Positions 15,077-22,068 of a stretch of 26,188 bases of DNA are shown piece by piece; positions within the stretch are counted from its first letter, which is position 1; each line of letters opens with the position of its first letter. The stretch comes from Acidobacteriota bacterium (lineage in GTDB: Bacteria > Acidobacteriota > Vicinamibacteria > Vicinamibacterales > Vicinamibacteraceae). The translations under genes and the position numbers were made by a program. Below the pieces are notes generated by a model. That model was not told the origin of the DNA, made no database searches, and worked only from the letters and a program-made list of their open reading frames with translations. The stretch is taken from positions 1 to 26,188 of the forward strand of contig JAEZCY010000025.1 in assembly GCA_023429845.1 (NCBI GenBank), given 5' to 3'.

Positions 15077-15219
15077 GGACTGCCGTCGCGCAGGCCCTCG
15101 ATCGGAAGCGCCGGCTGGGCCAGTACGCGGTCATCTGGAAGGACGGCCGCGTCGTCCGCCTCGAGCCGCAGGACATCACGCCGGACATGACTGCAGCGGC
15201 GAGCCGAACGGCGGCCTGA
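15049..15219 (+). pseudogene. Remnant of zeta-toxin partner protein
   Basis: In the third frame, overlapping the end of the zeta remnant, the DNA reads LAALRTAVAQALDRKRRLGQ, YAVIWKDGRVVRLEPQDI and a short tail. The basic helix followed by a WKDG(K/R)VVR strand is what I recall in small proteins encoded beside zeta-like kinases, probably the antitoxin. Its N-terminus appears lost, since the frame runs back into zeta-type sequence without a convincing start (TTG 15064 at best). The junction suggests a deletion that joined toxin middle to partner gene. Confidence 0.5.
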
Positions 15220-15403
15220 CCGGCCACGTTCCGAGCGCCGAACGCAGGACGGCGTCGTCGCGCTCTCACCGGGGCGGAGGACCGTCGACCAGGGTTGAGA
15301 GCCATACCCTACCGATGCAATTCGTCGCAATCCTGGACATGCACCTGCCGACGTGGCGAGCCGCACGAGCGGAGTTGAACGAGCTACCCCTCGACACTCC
15401 ACG

Positions 15404-15432
15404 GTGACCATCGGCGCGCCGCCTCGTAGAAT
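15404..15432 (+). promoter_or_regulatory. Candidate sigma-70 promoter, EEP lipoprotein gene
   Basis: GTGACC (15404-15409) and TAGAAT (15427-15432) are separated by exactly 17 bp, matching the -35 and -10 consensus at 4 and 5 of 6 positions. The ATG at 15440 is only 8 bases past the -10 box, so the transcript would be leaderless or nearly so. Confidence 0.45.
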
Positions 15433-15439
15433 CGCGACA

Positions 15440-16465
15440 ATGCCGACCTTCGTGGCCCGATCGACTCGACCTGCCGTGCTGGCCGCTGCACTGCTCGCGC
15501 TTGCCGTTGCCTGCGCACCCGGTGCGCGCGCGCGGCTCTCGCCGTCGGCCCCGGCCGGGGCCACCGCCACCGACGCCCAACTGCGCGTCCTCGCGTGGAA
15601 CGTCGGCGAGAGCGCCTTCGTACGCGATCTGGACGCCTTCCGCGCACACCTCACGCAGGCGCGGGCCGACATCCTGCTGCTGGACGAGGTGCTGCCCACG
15701 CTCGCGGGCGCCCCGCTGGCAGAGGCGCTTGCGCCCGTGGCGTCGGCGGGTGCGCGGCAATGGCAACTGGTGGTGGGCGAAAGCGGCGGGCGGCAGCGCG
15801 GCGTGATTGCCAGCCGACTGCCACTCGAGCGGCTTCCCGAACTCGCGGGACCGGTGCCATACCCGCCGGCGGACCGCGCTCGCCTGCAGGCCCGCATGGT
15901 CGCGGCCAATCAGGCGCGGCCGGTCTACACCATGGACGACGGCATCCCGCTCAGCGGGGCCATCGTGCAGGCAGGTGCGCGGCGCCTGCTGGTGGTGGTC
16001 GTCGATCTGCAGTGCTGCGGCGACACGCCGGACAGCTGGCAGGAGGAACGGCGACTGGTGGAGACCCGCGAGATCCGGAGACGCGTCGCTCGGGTGCTGT
16101 CGCGCACGCAGGTGGATGGCCTGATCGTCGCCGGAGACCTGAACCTGGTGAACACGCCGGTGCCGCTGGTGATTCTCGCAGGGCCGTATCCCGCTCCGCA
16201 TCGAGGGCTGCTGGCGGCGGAACTCACGCACCTCGACGGCACCGAGACGTGGACATGGGACGGGCGCGGCACGCCCTATCCGTCGCGTCCGATGGATTTC
16301 CTGCTATACGACCCGCACGCACTCGAGCTGCGCGAGGGGCATGTGCTCGATTCGGCCGACCTGGCTCCCGAGCAACTCGCGCGCCTCGCCATACGACCGG
16401 ACGCCTCGTCGCGGCTCTCGGACCATCGCCCGCTCGTCGCAACGTTCGCGTGGCGGTCGCGGTAA
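15440..16465 (+). CDS. Endonuclease/exonuclease/phosphatase-fold lipoprotein
   Basis: A 341-residue exported protein of the endonuclease/exonuclease/phosphatase (DNase I-like) superfamily. An N-terminal signal (AVLAAALLALAVAC) ends in a lipobox cysteine at about residue 24. Fold markers are VLAWNVGE, ILLLDEV for the metal-binding glutamate, GDLNLVN for the catalytic D-x-N, and LSDHRPLVATF for the final histidine. The strand that usually carries a catalytic histidine (an HL motif) reads VVVVDLQCCGD here, so that residue seems replaced or moved. The substrate could be nucleic acid, a phospholipid or an inositol phosphate; sequence does not decide. ATG 15440 is chosen from the signal peptide. 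A sigma-70-like promoter lies directly upstream. The gene is convergent with the sugar-oxidation cluster. Confidence 0.85.
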   Translation: MPTFVARSTRPAVLAAALLALAVACAPGARARLSPSAPAGATATDAQLRVLAWNVGESAFVRDLDAFRAHLTQARADILLLDEVLPTLAGAPLAEALAPVASAGARQWQLVVGESGGRQRGVIASRLPLERLPELAGPVPYPPADRARLQARMVAANQARPVYTMDDGIPLSGAIVQAGARRLLVVVVDLQCCGDTPDSWQEERRLVETREIRRRVARVLSRTQVDGLIVAGDLNLVNTPVPLVILAGPYPAPHRGLLAAELTHLDGTETWTWDGRGTPYPSRPMDFLLYDPHALELREGHVLDSADLAPEQLARLAIRPDASSRLSDHRPLVATFAWRSR

Positions 16466-16516
16466 GGCGCGCACTCGGGCAGGGCCCGTCGGTTACGTAC
16501 TGACCCGAGACCCGCC

Positions 16517-17641
16517 CTACATCGCCACCGTCTTCCCCGTCCTGGCCGCCTCGTAGATCGCCATCATCGCGCGCAGGTCCTTCAGCCCCTCCTCGCCCGG
16601 CGTGCGCGGCTCGCTGTCACTCTTCACACACTCGGCAAGGTGATCCATCTCGGCCGCGAAGTGGTTCCGTTCGGGCAGCGAGCGCAGTTCCACGGTGTTG
16701 CCGCGGATGACGCGCATGCGCAGGTCGGTGTAGCTCAAGGCGGGCTCGAGTTCGAACGAGCCCTTCTCGGCATGCACGCGGAAGCGGTTCAGGCCGACGC
16801 CGTAACTCGAGACGCAGTTGGCGAGCAGGCCGCTGGGGAACCGCAGCTGGAAGTTGATCGTCTCCTCCACGCCGTCGGCGAATCGCGGATCGCCCGGTGT
16901 CGTGTACTCCATGGCGTTGATCGCCACGGGCTCTTCACCGGAGAGATACCGCGCGGCGTTGAGCGCGTAGACGCCGATGTCCATCAGGGAGCCGCCGCCG
17001 GCCAGTGCCTTCTTCAGGCGCCACTGGTTCGGGTTGCCGATGCTGAAGCCGGCCTCGCACAGCAGGACCTTCGGCTTGCCGAACTCCTGGTTGCGTACCA
17101 TGTCGATCATCGCCATGTTGTACGGCTCGTAGCGCAGGCGATAGCCGATCATCAGCTTCCTGCCGGCCGCCTTCGCCGCGGCGATCATCTGCTCGCACTC
17201 CTGCGGCGTGTTGGCCATCGGCTTCTCGCAGAGCACGTGCTTGCCGGCCTCGTGCGCCCGCACGGTGTACTCGCGGTGCATGCTGTTGGGCAGCACGACG
17301 TACACGATGTCGACGTCGGGGTTGTCCTTGATCCGGTCGTACGTGTCGTAGCTGTAGATGCCACTCTCGGGCACGCCGTACGCCGCCGCCAGCGTCTTCG
17401 CCTTCGCGGCATCGCCGCTCACGAGCGCGGTTGGACGCGCATGCCGGCAATACGCGAAGGCCGGCAGGATCTGGTTGATCGACAGGCTGCCGAGCCCGAC
17501 GATGGCGTAGCCCAGCTTCTTCTCGGGCGGGCCCGGCAGGCGCGGCTGCGCCGCGACACGCGTGCCGGCAAGCGAGGCCGCCGCGAGGGAGAGGCCGGTG
17601 GACTGGAGGAATCGACGGCGGGACGGATCGGATGCATGCAT
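16517..17641 (-). CDS. Tat-exported Gfo/Idh/MocA-family oxidoreductase
   Basis: A 374-residue NAD(P)-dependent sugar oxidoreductase of the Gfo/Idh/MocA family. A Tat signal (SRRRFLQSTGLSLAAASLA) indicates folded, cofactor-loaded export to the periplasm. The Rossmann start is YAIVGLGSLSINQILPAF; VLCEKPMANT carries the conserved EKP lysine; YRLRYEPYN and GGGSLMDIGVYALNAARY are substrate-side motifs. The pattern is close to glucose-fructose oxidoreductase and xylose dehydrogenase types, in which NADP stays bound. ATG 17641 begins at the Tat peptide; ATG 17668 is also possible and would take an SD-like GGAGG from the adjacent 32-bp repeat. It is the last gene of the sugar cluster, 205 bp beyond the dehydratase, and may have its own promoter. 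Confidence 0.92.
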   Translation of the reverse strand: MHASDPSRRRFLQSTGLSLAAASLAGTRVAAQPRLPGPPEKKLGYAIVGLGSLSINQILPAFAYCRHARPTALVSGDAAKAKTLAAAYGVPESGIYSYDTYDRIKDNPDVDIVYVVLPNSMHREYTVRAHEAGKHVLCEKPMANTPQECEQMIAAAKAAGRKLMIGYRLRYEPYNMAMIDMVRNQEFGKPKVLLCEAGFSIGNPNQWRLKKALAGGGSLMDIGVYALNAARYLSGEEPVAINAMEYTTPGDPRFADGVEETINFQLRFPSGLLANCVSSYGVGLNRFRVHAEKGSFELEPALSYTDLRMRVIRGNTVELRSLPERNHFAAEMDHLAECVKSDSEPRTPGEEGLKDLRAMMAIYEAARTGKTVAM

Positions 17642-17669
17642 GAGAAGTGTCCAGGTGGCCTTCGTCATT

Positions 17670-17701
17670 CCGCCTCCGCCCAGGCTTCGGCGGACAGGTC
17701 G
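17670..17701 (+). repeat. 32-bp dispersed element, copy C
   Basis: Third copy of the element found twice in dnaE2 (4608 and 4673): CCGCCTCCGCC, CAGGCTTCGGCGG, ACAGGTCG. The CCGCC and GGCGG arms remain complementary. It lies immediately upstream of the alternative Gfo/Idh/MocA start at 17668. Confidence 0.8.
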
Positions 17702-17751
17702 GTCGTCGGCCTGCGAGCGTGGTTGCGCGGAGTCCTCGCGAACGGTTCACG

Positions 17752-17781
17752 CCTGCAGCCTGCAAGCCTACAGCCTACGAG
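17752..17781. repeat. CTGCAG-type repeat tract
   Basis: GCCTGCAGCCTGCAAGCCTA units in the spacer between the dehydratase and the Gfo/Idh/MocA gene, related to 14624-14673. Confidence 0.7.
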
Positions 17782-17846
17782 AGGGCGTGGCACGTCGCCT
17801 GAGCGCGAGGCTCTCGCCCTTTGATGGGCAGGCCGTAGGCCGCAGG

Positions 17847-19799
17847 CTATTTCAACCGCTCGGTGATCGCGTCCACATCGTAAACGCAGCCACCCCACGT
17901 GCCGCCGCTGGCGCTCTGCAACGCCGCCCACAGGCGCGTGGCGTCGGGCAGTTCCGGGTGCGGCGCGAGCGCCGGGTGGGGCGTGCGGCTCGCCAGCGTC
18001 TCGTGGTCGGGCACGAACGAGTGGGTAGCCTCGTCCTCGCGCACGAGATCGATGCTCCCCGTCAGCGCCCGCGTGTCGATGACCACGCGCACCATGTCGC
18101 CGTCGCGCAGGCGTCCGAGTGGGCCGCCGGCCAGCGCTTCCGGCCCGACGTGCCCGACGCACGGCCCCGTGGACACGCCGGAGAACCTCGCATCGGTGAT
18201 GAGCGGCGTGCCGTGGAATGCCGGGAGATGCTTCAGCGCGGACGTGACCTGATAGACCTCTTCCATCCCGGTGCCCATCGGCCCGATGCCGGCCACCACC
18301 ACGACCTCGCCGGGCAGGAGCGGTTGCCCGTGGCGCGCCTTGATGGCGCGGATCGCCTCGGCCTCGCTCGTGAACACGCGCGCCGGCCCGACGTGATGGA
18401 AGACGCCGTGTTCGTCGAGCAACTCACGGGCGATGGCGGTGCTCTTCACCACGCCTCCCTCCGGTGCCAGCGTGCCGCGCACGAAGCAGACGGTGCTCGC
18501 AAGTCCGGCCGCGGCTGCCCTCGCCGGCGGCACGATCACCGCATCCGGGTCCACGCCGTCGCGCTCCTGCAGGATGCGCCGGCACCGCACGCGGCGTTCG
18601 CTGTCCTGCCACCAGTCCAGCACCTGATCGAGCGTGAGACCGGTGCAGGTCGGCACAGCCGTTTCGAGCAAGCCGAGCGCGCGCAGGTGCAGCAGCACCT
18701 CCGGCACGCCACCCGCCAGGTGGACGCGAACCGTTGGATGCGGTCCAGACGGCAGCGCATCGACGAGGCGTGGCACCGCGCGGTTGATCGCGGCCCACTC
18801 CTCGATGCCAGGCCGCCGCACCTTCGCGGCGTGGGCAATCGCGGGCACGTGCAGCAGGAGGTTCGTCGATCCGCCGAACGCCGCGTGCGCCACCATCGCG
18901 TTCCTGATGGACGCGTCGGTCACGAGCGTGGCGGCCGATATACCCGCCTCCCGCTGTGCCTGCAGCCCGTATACCGCGCGTGCCGCGCCATCGAGCCAGA
19001 TCGCCTGTCCTGACGGCGCAAGGGCGCTGTGCGGAGGCGACAGGCCCAGCGCTTCGGCCACGACCTGGGCCGAGGCAGCGGTGCCGAGAAACTGGCATCC
19101 GCCGCCAGGGGAGGCGCAGGCCCGGCAGCCCAGCGCCGCGGCTTCCTCGAGCGAGATGAGCCCGTGCGAGAAGCGCGCGCCGATGGTCTGGACGGTGCCC
19201 GCATCCTCGCCGTCGGAGGGCGGCAGCGTGACGCCGCCGGGCACGATGGCCACCGGCAGGTCGCCCGCGCCGGCAACGGCCATGAGCATGGCCGGCAGTC
19301 CCTTGTCGCAGGTGGCCACGCCAAGCACCGCCGAACGGGTCGGCAGCGATCGGATCAGGCGCCCGAGCACGGTCGCGGCGTCGTTGCGATACGGCAGGCT
19401 GTCGAACATGCCGGCGGTGCCCTGCGAACGGCCGTCGCAGGGGTCGGTGCAGAAGCCGGCGAATGGCGTCCAGCCGGTCGCGCGGCACGTCAGCGCCGCC
19501 TCACGCATCAGGAGGCCGACTTCCCAGTGTCCGGTGTGATACCCGAGCGCCAGGGGACGGCCGTCGGGCTCGCGCATGCCGCCGAGCGTGCTCAGGAGCA
19601 GCATCTGCGGCTGGCGCAGCGCACCAGGCGACCAGCCCATGCCGACGTCGAGCGACCAGCCGAAAAGGTCGCCGCTCGGCCGCTCACGCAGGTCGTCCGG
19701 CGTGAATGGCAGCTGCCCGGCCGGGCCGGGCGCTGCCGTCGTGACGTCGAAGATCCCGGGCTCGCCGCGATCGAGCGAAAGGGGAACGGAAGGGGCCAT
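17847..19799 (-). CDS. yjhG: YjhG/YagF-family dehydratase (aldonate dehydratase)
   Basis: A 650-residue IlvD/Edd-superfamily dehydratase that matches the YjhG/YagF family along its full length (E. coli YjhG is about 655 residues). YjhG and YagF dehydrate D-xylonate to 2-keto-3-deoxy-xylonate using an Fe-S cluster. Conserved stretches include RPSGDLFGWSLDVGMGWSP, TDPCDGRSQGTAGMFDSLPY, VATCDKGLPA, CRACASPGGGCQFLGTA, AHAAFGGSTNLLLHVPAIAH, LITDARFSGVSTGPCVGHVGPEALAGGP and SGGTWGGCVYDVD. The cluster-ligand cysteines lie in DPCDG, ATCDKG and the CASPGGGC region. ATG 19799 starts the family similarity; no Shine-Dalgarno site is clear. The 23-bp spacing after the PQQ dehydrogenase gene indicates one transcript. 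It is cytoplasmic, so it would use aldonate imported after periplasmic oxidation. Confidence 0.95.
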   Translation of the reverse strand: MAPSVPLSLDRGEPGIFDVTTAAPGPAGQLPFTPDDLRERPSGDLFGWSLDVGMGWSPGALRQPQMLLLSTLGGMREPDGRPLALGYHTGHWEVGLLMREAALTCRATGWTPFAGFCTDPCDGRSQGTAGMFDSLPYRNDAATVLGRLIRSLPTRSAVLGVATCDKGLPAMLMAVAGAGDLPVAIVPGGVTLPPSDGEDAGTVQTIGARFSHGLISLEEAAALGCRACASPGGGCQFLGTAASAQVVAEALGLSPPHSALAPSGQAIWLDGAARAVYGLQAQREAGISAATLVTDASIRNAMVAHAAFGGSTNLLLHVPAIAHAAKVRRPGIEEWAAINRAVPRLVDALPSGPHPTVRVHLAGGVPEVLLHLRALGLLETAVPTCTGLTLDQVLDWWQDSERRVRCRRILQERDGVDPDAVIVPPARAAAAGLASTVCFVRGTLAPEGGVVKSTAIARELLDEHGVFHHVGPARVFTSEAEAIRAIKARHGQPLLPGEVVVVAGIGPMGTGMEEVYQVTSALKHLPAFHGTPLITDARFSGVSTGPCVGHVGPEALAGGPLGRLRDGDMVRVVIDTRALTGSIDLVREDEATHSFVPDHETLASRTPHPALAPHPELPDATRLWAALQSASGGTWGGCVYDVDAITERLK

Positions 19800-19822
19800 G
19801 CGGAGGACGCCTTCCGCCAGCG

Positions 19823-21265
19823 CTAGCGGGCGGCTGCGGTGCCGGCCGACGCCGGCACGATCCGCGCGATGCGATCCGGCTGGTTGAACGCGACGTAGAT
19901 GGCGCCGTCCGGGCCCATCACCAGGTCGCGCAGGCGGCCGACGTTCTTGAACAGCACCTCCTGCTTCACCGTGGTGCCGTCCACCTCCAATCGCCGGAGT
20001 TCCTGCGCGGCCAGCGATCCGAGGAACAGGTTGCCCTTCCAGGCAGGGAAGCGGCTGCCGGTGTACACGTCGATCGAGGCCACGGCAATCGACGGCACCC
20101 AGAAGGCGATCGGCTGCTCCATGCCGGGCGCGGCCGTCTTGTCGGTCATCGGCGTGCCGTTGTAGTTCATGCCGTAGGTGATCACCGGCCAGCCGTAGTT
20201 CTTCCCCTTCTCGACGACGTTGAGCTCGTCGCCACCGCGGGGGCCGTGCTCCACGTCGTAGAGCACGCCGGAGGGATGCAGGACGAGGCCCTGCGGATTG
20301 CGATGCCCGTAGCTCCAGATGCTTTCCACGGCTCCGGGCTTGCCGACAAACGGGTTGTCCGTCGGGATGCTGCCGTCCTCGTTGATGCGGTGGACCTTGC
20401 CGTTGGGCTGGGTGATGTCCTGCGCGTCCTTCATCTGGCCGCGATCGCCGATGGAGAAGAACAGGTGGCCCTTGCCGTCGAACACGAAGCGGGACCCGAA
20501 GTGCACGCCGGCCGTCTTGTACAGCGCCGGCGGCATCTTGAACACCTGCTGCACGTCGGCGAGCGCATTGCCCTTCAGCTTCGCGCGGATGATCGCGGTC
20601 ATCGCCGAGTCGTCGGCGCCCGGATCGCTGTAGGACAGGTAGATCCAGCCGTTCTGCGCATACTGCGGGTGAACGGCGACGTCGAGCAGGCCGCCCTGCC
20701 CCTTCGACCACACCGCCGGGACGCCCTGCACGGGTTCGGGCGCGAGCGCGCCCTTCGCGTCGGCGATGCGCAGCGTGCCGCCCTTCTCTGTGATCAGCAT
20801 GCGGCCGTCGGGCAGGAAGTCGAGGCCCCATGGCGCGCTCAGCCCTTCGACCACGGTCTCGAGCATGAACGTGTGCTTCTCGCTGCGGACGACGACGTTG
20901 GGAGCGGGCGCCGCGAACGTCGTGCCGGCCGTCCTGGCCTTGCCGGCGGTCTCCCTGATGTAGACGACCATCGCGCGCACGTCCTCGTCGCTGAGGAGTC
21001 CGCCGAAGGCGGGCATGCCCTTGTCCACGCGGCCGTTCTTGATCACCGCCGCCAGGGACGCGTCGTCGCCGTTGCCCGACGTCCACACGTCGTCCAGCAT
21101 CGACGGCGCCTGGGCGCCCTCCATCTTGGGCCCGTGGCAGCTGGCGCAGACCTCGCCCCAGATTTTCGAGACGTCCTTCTTCGGCGCGGGAGCCTGCGCG
21201 AACAGCAGTGGGCCTGCAGCGAGCGCGAGTGCGCCCACGGCGAGGGCAGAAAAGCGGAGGAACAT
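19823..21265 (-). CDS. PQQ-dependent aldose dehydrogenase with N-terminal cytochrome c
   Basis: A 480-residue secreted protein that joins a cytochrome c domain to a soluble-type PQQ sugar dehydrogenase. After the signal peptide (SALAVGALALAAGPLLFAQA) comes a haem site CASCH (C40, C43, H44) with the axial methionine probably M84 in DKGMPAFGG. The C-terminal beta-propeller (about residues 115-475) has the aldose dehydrogenase marks LSAPWGLDFLPDGRMLITEKGG, HFGSRFVFDGKGHLFFSIGDRG, YGHRNPQGLVLHPSG and EHGPRGGDELN, including the catalytic-type histidine in the first HFGSR/GHRN pair. It would oxidise aldoses to lactones with electrons passing from PQQ to haem within one chain. ATG 21265 is chosen at the signal peptide. 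PQQ biosynthesis genes are not in the window. Confidence 0.93.
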   Translation of the reverse strand: MFLRFSALAVGALALAAGPLLFAQAPAPKKDVSKIWGEVCASCHGPKMEGAQAPSMLDDVWTSGNGDDASLAAVIKNGRVDKGMPAFGGLLSDEDVRAMVVYIRETAGKARTAGTTFAAPAPNVVVRSEKHTFMLETVVEGLSAPWGLDFLPDGRMLITEKGGTLRIADAKGALAPEPVQGVPAVWSKGQGGLLDVAVHPQYAQNGWIYLSYSDPGADDSAMTAIIRAKLKGNALADVQQVFKMPPALYKTAGVHFGSRFVFDGKGHLFFSIGDRGQMKDAQDITQPNGKVHRINEDGSIPTDNPFVGKPGAVESIWSYGHRNPQGLVLHPSGVLYDVEHGPRGGDELNVVEKGKNYGWPVITYGMNYNGTPMTDKTAAPGMEQPIAFWVPSIAVASIDVYTGSRFPAWKGNLFLGSLAAQELRRLEVDGTTVKQEVLFKNVGRLRDLVMGPDGAIYVAFNQPDRIARIVPASAGTAAAR

Positions 21266-21303
21266 GCGGGTAGGGTACACCAGCGCCGGGCGCGACGCGC
21301 AGC

Positions 21304-21324
21304 CTGCCGGGCGAGGCCCGGCAG
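21304..21324. repeat. Hairpin repeat (GGGC-loop-GCCC type)
   Basis: CTGCCGGGC and GCCCGGCAG form a perfect 9-bp stem with a GAG loop, then CTAC on the right. It shares inner stem, loop size and flank with the element in dnaE2 at 4553-4575. It sits in the 93-bp spacer between the subunit 3 gene and the PQQ dehydrogenase gene. Confidence 0.75.
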
Positions 21325-21358
21325 CTACGAGCCGAGTACGAACGTACGTAGCCGACTC

Positions 21359-21997
21359 CTACACCGACTCCTTGTACCAGTGCATCAGCGGCTCGTAGCT
21401 CACGCCCAGGTGATCGAGCGCCGGCTTCGGCGCACCGGTCCACGTCGGCACGAACGTGTTGCCCTTGTACTCGAGATCGTCGATGCCGATGCGGCTGGTG
21501 AAGAAGCCCGTCGCGCTGAGGTCGCGCATCGCCGTGAAGAACCGCACGCCGTGGGAGTGTTCGGGCCGGGCCTTGGCCGGATACGCGAGTGCGTCGCACA
21601 GCTCGGTCTGCTGTGCTGCCGTGCACTTCACGAACGGCTGCCCGTAGCGCTTCCGGCACTCCGAATCCACCCAGCGGATGCCACCACGCATCAGCAGCTG
21701 GCGCTGCGGCTGGTCCACCATCATGTAGTCGATGAACTCGGGCACGCCCGCGTCGCTCGCGCTGCCCGAACGCTCGTCCTTCGGGATGATCAGGTTGGCG
21801 AAGGCGGTCACCGTCGCGTACTCGTGCGGGGTGAAGTACTTCGGCTTGTAGACCGCCTTGGCGGCGGCGGCGCTGCGTCGGGCCTGCTGCGCGTGCTGGT
21901 GCGCCTGCTGCGCTTCCGCGTCGGTCCAGGCGATGCCGGCGAGCGCGGGAGCGGCGCCGAGCACCTGGAGCGCCTTGCGTCGATTCAGTTTCTCCAT
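21359..21997 (-). CDS. Gluconate 2-dehydrogenase subunit 3-like protein
   Basis: A 212-residue protein of the gluconate 2-dehydrogenase subunit 3 family. It opens with a twin-arginine signal (MEKLNRRKALQVLG, R6-R7), then an alanine/glutamine-rich linker, then the family core KYFTPHEYATVTAFANLIIPKDE, AGVPEFIDYMMVDQP and the C-terminal DLSATGFFTSRIGIDDLEYKGN. In known sugar and alcohol dehydrogenase complexes this small subunit carries the Tat signal for the FAD-binding GMC subunit, which has none, so the two are exported together. The preceding GMC gene, 71 bp upstream on the same strand, is its obvious partner. ATG 21997 has GAGAG upstream. The 3' side spacer holds a hairpin repeat. Confidence 0.87.
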   Translation of the reverse strand: MEKLNRRKALQVLGAAPALAGIAWTDAEAQQAHQHAQQARRSAAAAKAVYKPKYFTPHEYATVTAFANLIIPKDERSGSASDAGVPEFIDYMMVDQPQRQLLMRGGIRWVDSECRKRYGQPFVKCTAAQQTELCDALAYPAKARPEHSHGVRFFTAMRDLSATGFFTSRIGIDDLEYKGNTFVPTWTGAPKPALDHLGVSYEPLMHWYKESV

Positions 21998-22026
21998 CGT
22001 GAGTCTCTCAGTACCGGCTTCGGAGT

Positions 22027-22062
22027 CTTGCCCGCAGCCCGCAGCCCGCGGCCTGCGTGCAG
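22027..22062. repeat. GCAGCCC/CTGCAG-type repeat tract
   Basis: GCCCGCAGCCCGCAGCCCGC and a diverged end fill most of the 71-bp spacer between the GMC and subunit 3 genes. Related to the tracts at 14624 and 17752. Confidence 0.65.
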
Positions 22063-22068
22063 TCGTGC

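Noticed and set aside
15315..15407. Short frame MQFVAILDMHLPTW before the EEP gene
   Set aside because: No ribosome-binding site, no family, about 30 residues, and it overlaps the candidate promoter.
19800..21659. Frame continuous with the dehydratase extending it to 1270 codons
   Set aside because: The upstream part is the out-of-frame reading of the PQQ dehydrogenase and subunit 3 genes; family similarity starts at ATG 19799.
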